Of a stretch of 25,049 bases of DNA, positions 21,493 through 25,049 are shown in pieces; the stretch's first letter is position 1; every line of letters begins with the position of its first letter. The notes under the pieces are model-generated. The model ran no database searches and had not been told where the DNA came from. It saw only the letters and a program-made list of their open reading frames with translations. This DNA is from a virus. The stretch spans positions 1 to 25,049 of IMG/VR virus record IMGVR_UViG_3300025325_000517. One strand, given 5' to 3'. A program made the position numbers and the translations under genes.

Positions 21493-21521
21493 TTGACACG
21501 AATCGCTTAATCTGATAAACT
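21493..21521 (+). promoter_or_regulatory. Sigma70-type promoter of the head-protein operon
   Basis: TTGACA (21493-21498), a 17-base spacer, TAAACT (21516-21521). It immediately follows a terminator. A GGCGC-ATCA-GCGC motif begins 14 bases after the -10, mirroring the module at 12381. Confidence 0.7.
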
Positions 21522-21552
21522 GACGGCACAACTGGGCGCATCAGCGCGCACT

Positions 21553-21597
21553 GGCGGCAATCCAGCCGCCGATCCATATCGGATCGGCGGCTTTGTG
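21553..21597 (+). terminator. Leader terminator with competing antiterminator hairpin
   Basis: AGCCGCCGATCC (21564-21575) pairs perfectly with GGATCGGCGGCT (21581-21592), followed by TTGTGTATT. The left arm also completes an earlier hairpin, GGCGGC (21553-21558) with GCCGCC (21565-21570). The two structures exclude each other, the arrangement expected of an attenuator. From 21598 to 21704 I see only leader sequence and no clear Shine-Dalgarno. Confidence 0.6.
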
Positions 21598-21704
21598 TAT
21601 TACGAGTGGCTCTGGCGTAAAAGATAGGACCGCTGGGAACTAATTCCTGCTCCGCGTCGGGCTTTCGGGTCTCGCTGGGGGACAGCAACACTAGCACTTA
21701 TATC

Positions 21705-21995
21705 ATGCGCTACGACATCACCTGCAACATCTGCGGCTACACCGGAGAAATCGAGAAGCGTCTGACCGAAGCGCTGCCGCCGTGTCCCGATTGCGGCTGT
21801 GAGACGCGGCAGGTTTACAGCCCGCCCCGCATCATCCTGGCCGCGCAGGGCTTCTACCATACGGACTACGCGCGCTTCGAGTCGCAGGTCGGCAAGGAAC
21901 GCGCCGAGCGGTTCCGGGCGCAGCGTGCGGACGCTGAAAGCCGCGCGAAAGCAGGCCGGCTGACGGAGTACGAGCGTGAATTGGAGACGATCTGA
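21705..21995 (+). CDS. FmdB-type zinc-ribbon protein
   Basis: A 96-residue protein. Two CxxC knuckles (Cys7/Cys10 and Cys27/Cys30) form the FmdB/CxxC regulatory zinc ribbon, and GFYHTDYARF (about 49-58) is the usual segment after it. The C-terminus is a charged helix. FmdB-like proteins are common in phage head modules, without a proven role. The stop overlaps the protease start in TGATG. Confidence 0.8.
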   Translation: MRYDITCNICGYTGEIEKRLTEALPPCPDCGCETRQVYSPPRIILAAQGFYHTDYARFESQVGKERAERFRAQRADAESRAKAGRLTEYERELETI

Positions 21996-23677
21996 TGCCG
22001 TATCCTGGCCTGAGTGACGCGGCATCAGCCAAACTGGACGCCTGCGTCGAGAAGGTCATGGCGCAGGGACACAGTAAGAGCCGCGCGATTGCGATGTGCC
22101 GAACGTCCATGAAGATGAGTGAGGAGCCGATGATTCGATGGATTGAACCTTTCGCATACCAGGCAGGCAAGCCGTTCCGGGTCATGCCGCTCGGCACATT
22201 CAAGCGCGGTGACCGCACCTTGACTATCACGAAAGATGACCTGGCGCAGATGGCCGCGAACTTCGAGGGCGGGCGTCCGCGCTGGAAGGTCCCGGTTTAT
22301 TTCGGTCATCCGACCGCTGAGCAGCCCGATCCGCCGAAGGCGGGCAACGTCGCATCGGTCGAGGTGCGCGACGATGGCCTGTATGCCGTGCCGGAGTACA
22401 CCGATAAGGGCAAGGCCAGCGTTGAGGACGGTGAGTACCAGTTCGTCTCGCCTGGCGTGCTGTGGAACAAGAACGGCTCGGCCTACGTGGACGAGCAGGG
22501 CCGGCAGTTCGACAATGTGATCGAGCACGTTGCCCTGACGAATCGGCCCTTTTTCGGACAGCATGTCGCGCTATTTAGTGAACCGGGCGTAGTCGAGAGG
22601 ATGATGGGTGATTATCCGGAGCAGGCGCACGGCTATGATGGTCATCGCCTATTGAGCGCGCTTGAGGCCGTGAGCGGATTGGCTGACAGCATGGAAGATG
22701 TTGAGGAATTGTCGGGTCCGCTGCAAACGGCCAAGAACGCGCTCAAAGAAGCCATGAGCAAGATTCTCGCGCTATTCTCGGACGGCAAAGCCCACAGTGA
22801 TGATTTCGCCGTCTGGACAGCCGCATTCATGAATGATCTGCCCGATTCCAGTTTTCTTTACATCGAATCGGGTGGCGAAAAAGATGAGAGTGGGAAGACC
22901 AAGCCGCGCAGCCTGCGACATTTCCCCTACAAGGATGCTGGCGGCAAGACAGACTTGCCCCACCTGCGCAATGCCCTGGCGCGCATTCCACAAAGCAGCT
23001 TGCCCGCCGATGTGAAGGAGCGCGTCGCCGCGAAGGCGCGACGCCTCGCGGGCGGCACGGGCGAAATCGAAGTCAGAGAAAAGGACAGTGTAATACCGGA
23101 GGGTGAAAAGATGACGGACAAGATCAATCCACAATCCGCTGTCAGTGCGGAGGAGTTCGCCGCATTGAAGGCGAAAGCCGACAAGCTCGACGCGCTGGAA
23201 ATCGAGGTCGGCACGCTCAAGACGAAGGCTGCGGAGGCCGACACCTTCGCCACGCAGCTTGTCGAGATGAAACGCCAACGTCGGCGCGACCAGCTTCTGC
23301 GGCGTGCCGAGCAGTTCGTGGCGATCCCGGAGAAGCCGGAGACCATCGCCGAGAAGTTTCAGGCGCTGGAGGAGATGGACGCGGCTCGCATCGCCGCGCT
23401 GCCGGAAGCGCAGCGCAAGGATGCGCCGAGCCTGTTTACCTGGTTCGACGGCCTGCTGGGCACGCTCGACCAGCAGCTTGTGACCGCCGATCTGTTCGGC
23501 CAGAAGTCGATCGCGCAGAAGGAACAGGCCGACACGTTCGAGGCGGCGGTTGAGGCGAAGTTGACTGAGAAGTTCGCCGGCGACCGTGCGAAGTATGCCG
23601 AGGCATTTGAGGCCGTCGGCGCGGAGCGGCCCGACCTTGCGCATCAGTACACCCTGCGCCAACGCAAGGCGCGGTGA
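21995..23677 (+). CDS. Mu gpI-like head maturation protease with scaffold domain
   Basis: A 560-residue protein. Residues 1-40 carry the CVEKVMAQGHSKSRAIAMC motif often placed before phage head proteins. Residues about 46-195 resemble the Mu I protease (VYFGHP, YQFVSPGVLW, EHVALTNRPFF). A domain at about 275-355 reads FLYIESGG, RSLRHFPYKD and LPHLRNALARIP. Residues about 375-560 are charged and helical, as expected of a scaffold. The protease would cleave the scaffold during capsid maturation. Another start with GAGGAG at 22121-22126 exists at 22130, which would omit the first domain. Confidence 0.82.
   Translation: MPYPGLSDAASAKLDACVEKVMAQGHSKSRAIAMCRTSMKMSEEPMIRWIEPFAYQAGKPFRVMPLGTFKRGDRTLTITKDDLAQMAANFEGGRPRWKVPVYFGHPTAEQPDPPKAGNVASVEVRDDGLYAVPEYTDKGKASVEDGEYQFVSPGVLWNKNGSAYVDEQGRQFDNVIEHVALTNRPFFGQHVALFSEPGVVERMMGDYPEQAHGYDGHRLLSALEAVSGLADSMEDVEELSGPLQTAKNALKEAMSKILALFSDGKAHSDDFAVWTAAFMNDLPDSSFLYIESGGEKDESGKTKPRSLRHFPYKDAGGKTDLPHLRNALARIPQSSLPADVKERVAAKARRLAGGTGEIEVREKDSVIPEGEKMTDKINPQSAVSAEEFAALKAKADKLDALEIEVGTLKTKAAEADTFATQLVEMKRQRRRDQLLRRAEQFVAIPEKPETIAEKFQALEEMDAARIAALPEAQRKDAPSLFTWFDGLLGTLDQQLVTADLFGQKSIAQKEQADTFEAAVEAKLTEKFAGDRAKYAEAFEAVGAERPDLAHQYTLRQRKAR
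23111..23677 (+). CDS. Nested in-frame scaffold protein (internal start)
   Basis: The ATG at 23111 (Met373 of the protease) is preceded by GGAGGG at 23098-23103, 7 bases upstream, a strong ribosome site inside the gene. It would yield a 188-residue protein consisting only of the charged helical scaffold domain (AALKAKADKLDALEIEVGTL onwards). Phage Mu makes its scaffold Z this way from gene I. The domain boundary and ribosome site agree; expression is inferred. Confidence 0.6.
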   Translation: MTDKINPQSAVSAEEFAALKAKADKLDALEIEVGTLKTKAAEADTFATQLVEMKRQRRRDQLLRRAEQFVAIPEKPETIAEKFQALEEMDAARIAALPEAQRKDAPSLFTWFDGLLGTLDQQLVTADLFGQKSIAQKEQADTFEAAVEAKLTEKFAGDRAKYAEAFEAVGAERPDLAHQYTLRQRKAR

Positions 23678-23692
23678 GGTGAGACATGGCAA
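23674..23692 (+). repeat. Duplicated translation-initiation segment before two head genes
   Basis: The 19 bases GTGAGGTGAGACATGGCAA occur identically here and at 24108-24126. They span the previous stop, a GAGGTGAG Shine-Dalgarno, and the ATG with second codon of the decoration and capsid genes. This would give both genes equally strong initiation. Confidence 0.9.
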
Positions 23693-24111
23693 CCTACAAA
23701 GCAGTTTCCATTGACGGCGATGTCAGCTTTCAGGCCGACGTCGATCTGACCCTGGTGCAATACTACTTCGTCGCCGCCGCATCGACGGCGGGCAACGTCA
23801 AGGTCGCCACTGGCGCCAGCAACCCGGTTCCGATCGGCGTGTTGCAGAATGCGCCGAGCGCGGGCCAGGAAGCGCAAGTGCGCGTCATCGGCATGACGAA
23901 AGTCTTCGCCGTGACCGACGGCACCTGCGCGCTGGCCTGGAGTCGCTTTCTGACCGCGAATGCGTCCGGGCAGGCCGCCGGCGTCGCCGCCGCTCAGGAA
24001 GTGACCCTGGGGCGCTGGCTCGACACGAGCGCGCCGCTTTCGGCGTCCCGCTTCGGGAACGCCTTCATCAACTGCCTGGCCGCGACCGGCTGCGCGCCGA
24101 GCGCCTCGTGA
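23686..24111 (+). CDS. Capsid decoration/cement-like protein (DUF2190-like)
   Basis: A 141-residue, Ala/Val-rich beta protein between scaffold and major capsid genes. The pattern TYKAVSIDGDVSFQADVDLT, then PVPIGVLQNAPSAGQEAQVRVIGMTKV, then the ASRFGNAFIN end, resembles DUF2190/head-decoration proteins in which an IGVLQN segment is typical. It probably binds the capsid lattice to stabilise it. No signal peptide or metal site. Confidence 0.75.
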   Translation: MATYKAVSIDGDVSFQADVDLTLVQYYFVAAASTAGNVKVATGASNPVPIGVLQNAPSAGQEAQVRVIGMTKVFAVTDGTCALAWSRFLTANASGQAAGVAAAQEVTLGRWLDTSAPLSASRFGNAFINCLAATGCAPSAS

Positions 24112-24119
24112 GGTGAGAC

Positions 24120-25043
24120 ATGGCAAAGCCTACTTATGCACAAGTTCACATCGACCAGCCGCTGACCAACATCAGCGTCGCGTATCGACCGTCGAAGTTC
24201 ATCGCGGAGCAGGTGTTCCCGCGCGTACCGGTGACGAAGATTTCCGACAAGTTCTTCGTCTACACCAAAGCCGACTGGCTGCGGCGCGAAGCCGAGCCGC
24301 GCGCGATGGGTACGCGCGCCAGCCGTGGCGACTATGGCCTGACCACGGACTCCTACGTCTGCACGGAGAAGGCCATCGCCAAGGGTGTGCCGGATGAGAT
24401 TGTGGACAACGCGGACAATCCGCTCAGGCCGGCGCAGGATGCCACGAACTACGTGACCGCGCAAATCCTGCTGGAACTGGAGAGCGAGGTCGCGGGCAAC
24501 GCCTTCGGCGCGGGCTGGTCATCCAGCGCGACCCCCTCCCCCACCTGGGACAACGCCACATCCACGCCGATTGAAGATGTGGAGACGGCGCACAATAACG
24601 TCGTCTCGAACATCGGCAATATGCCGAACGTCGGCGTGATGGGGCGCGGCCTGTGGCGGTATCTGAAGCAGCATCCCGACATCGTGGACAGGATAAAGTA
24701 CAGCGCCGGCCCGAACTCGCCCGCCGTCGTGACGCTCCAGGCGGTCGCGGCGCTGTTCGAGTTGGACAGGCTCCTGATCGGAATGACTATCGAGGATACC
24801 GCCGCTGAGGGCGCGGCAAGCTCACTGGCCTATATCTGGGGCAACCACCTGCTCGTGGCCTACGTAACTGCGCAGCCGTCGCTGCTGGAGCCGACAGCCG
24901 GTTACGTGTTCACGTATAAGAACCGGGTCATCAATCGATACCGGGAAGACCAGGAACATCAGGACGTCGTGGAAGCCGTTCAGTCTTGGGACACGAAGCT
25001 CACCGCGACCGATGCAGCATACTTGATAAAAAATGCTAGTTAA
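24120..25043 (+). CDS. Major capsid protein (HK97-fold type)
   Basis: A complete 307-residue protein just downstream of scaffold and decoration genes. Recognisable parts are an N-terminal YRPSKFIAEQVFPRVPV segment (common in Mu-like and related capsids), a helical region with YVTAQILLELE (the spine helix), VGVMGRGLWRYLKQHPDIV, and a C-terminal domain with WGNHLLVAYV and YREDQEHQDVVEAVQSWD. No long N-terminal delta domain is present, consistent with a separate scaffold. The stop (TAA) is six bases before the window ends. Confidence 0.85.
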   Translation: MAKPTYAQVHIDQPLTNISVAYRPSKFIAEQVFPRVPVTKISDKFFVYTKADWLRREAEPRAMGTRASRGDYGLTTDSYVCTEKAIAKGVPDEIVDNADNPLRPAQDATNYVTAQILLELESEVAGNAFGAGWSSSATPSPTWDNATSTPIEDVETAHNNVVSNIGNMPNVGVMGRGLWRYLKQHPDIVDRIKYSAGPNSPAVVTLQAVAALFELDRLLIGMTIEDTAAEGAASSLAYIWGNHLLVAYVTAQPSLLEPTAGYVFTYKNRVINRYREDQEHQDVVEAVQSWDTKLTATDAAYLIKNAS

Positions 25044-25049
25044 CTAACT

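Noticed and set aside
1-25049. CRISPR arrays, insertion sequences and integrase genes.
   Set aside because: No regularly spaced repeats, terminal inverted repeats with a transposase, or recombinase motifs were found.

Overview
This window is part of a tailed-phage or prophage genome with a Mu-like head module. All supported genes lie on the + strand. Base composition is GC-rich, with AT-richer small genes scattered in the left third. No integrase, transposase, rRNA or canonical tRNA is visible. The host cannot be named from the sequence. The secreted glycosidase and the general style of the small phage families would fit an uncultivated Chloroflexota- or actinobacteria-like host, but that is a guess.

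Region 1 (about 1-12,083) is one tightly packed operon whose genes mostly overlap by 4-13 bases. It holds a secreted Asl1-like glycoside hydrolase, a Gfo/Idh/MocA oxidoreductase, a PseG/SpsG-like sugar-nucleotide hydrolase or glycosyltransferase, a class I SAM methyltransferase, a short-chain dehydrogenase with an altered active site, a radical SAM protein, a B12-binding radical SAM protein, an ATP-grasp ligase, a PD-(D/E)XK nuclease and an SpsF-like cytidylyltransferase fused to a zinc ribbon. Several small phage families are mixed in (75 aa, 176 aa, and a DUF7873-like 243 aa protein). The set resembles sialic-acid-like or spore-coat-polysaccharide loci, but no NeuB-type synthase or aminotransferase is present. 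The operon carries recombination scars: diverged copies of gene 5' ends (methyltransferase, ATP-grasp, B12 radical SAM) sit just upstream of the intact genes, with small ORFs between.

Region 2 (12,084-12,497) is non-coding. It contains a strongly structured RNA with a tRNA-like fold in circularly permuted order, then an intrinsic terminator, a consensus sigma70-type promoter, and a short leader ending in a second terminator hairpin.

Region 3 (12,498-14,676) encodes a small membrane protein, a small conserved-looking protein, a ParB-like protein and a C5-cytosine DNA methyltransferase.

Region 4 (14,765-25,043) is the packaging and head module: candidate small terminase, large terminase, a 942-residue portal-MuF fusion with an N-terminal HTH, two small proteins (one with four membrane segments), two regulated small ORFs behind a strong promoter and a 28-bp palindrome, a second promoter/leader/terminator module, an FmdB-type zinc ribbon, a protease-scaffold with a likely internal scaffold start, a decoration-like protein and the major capsid protein.
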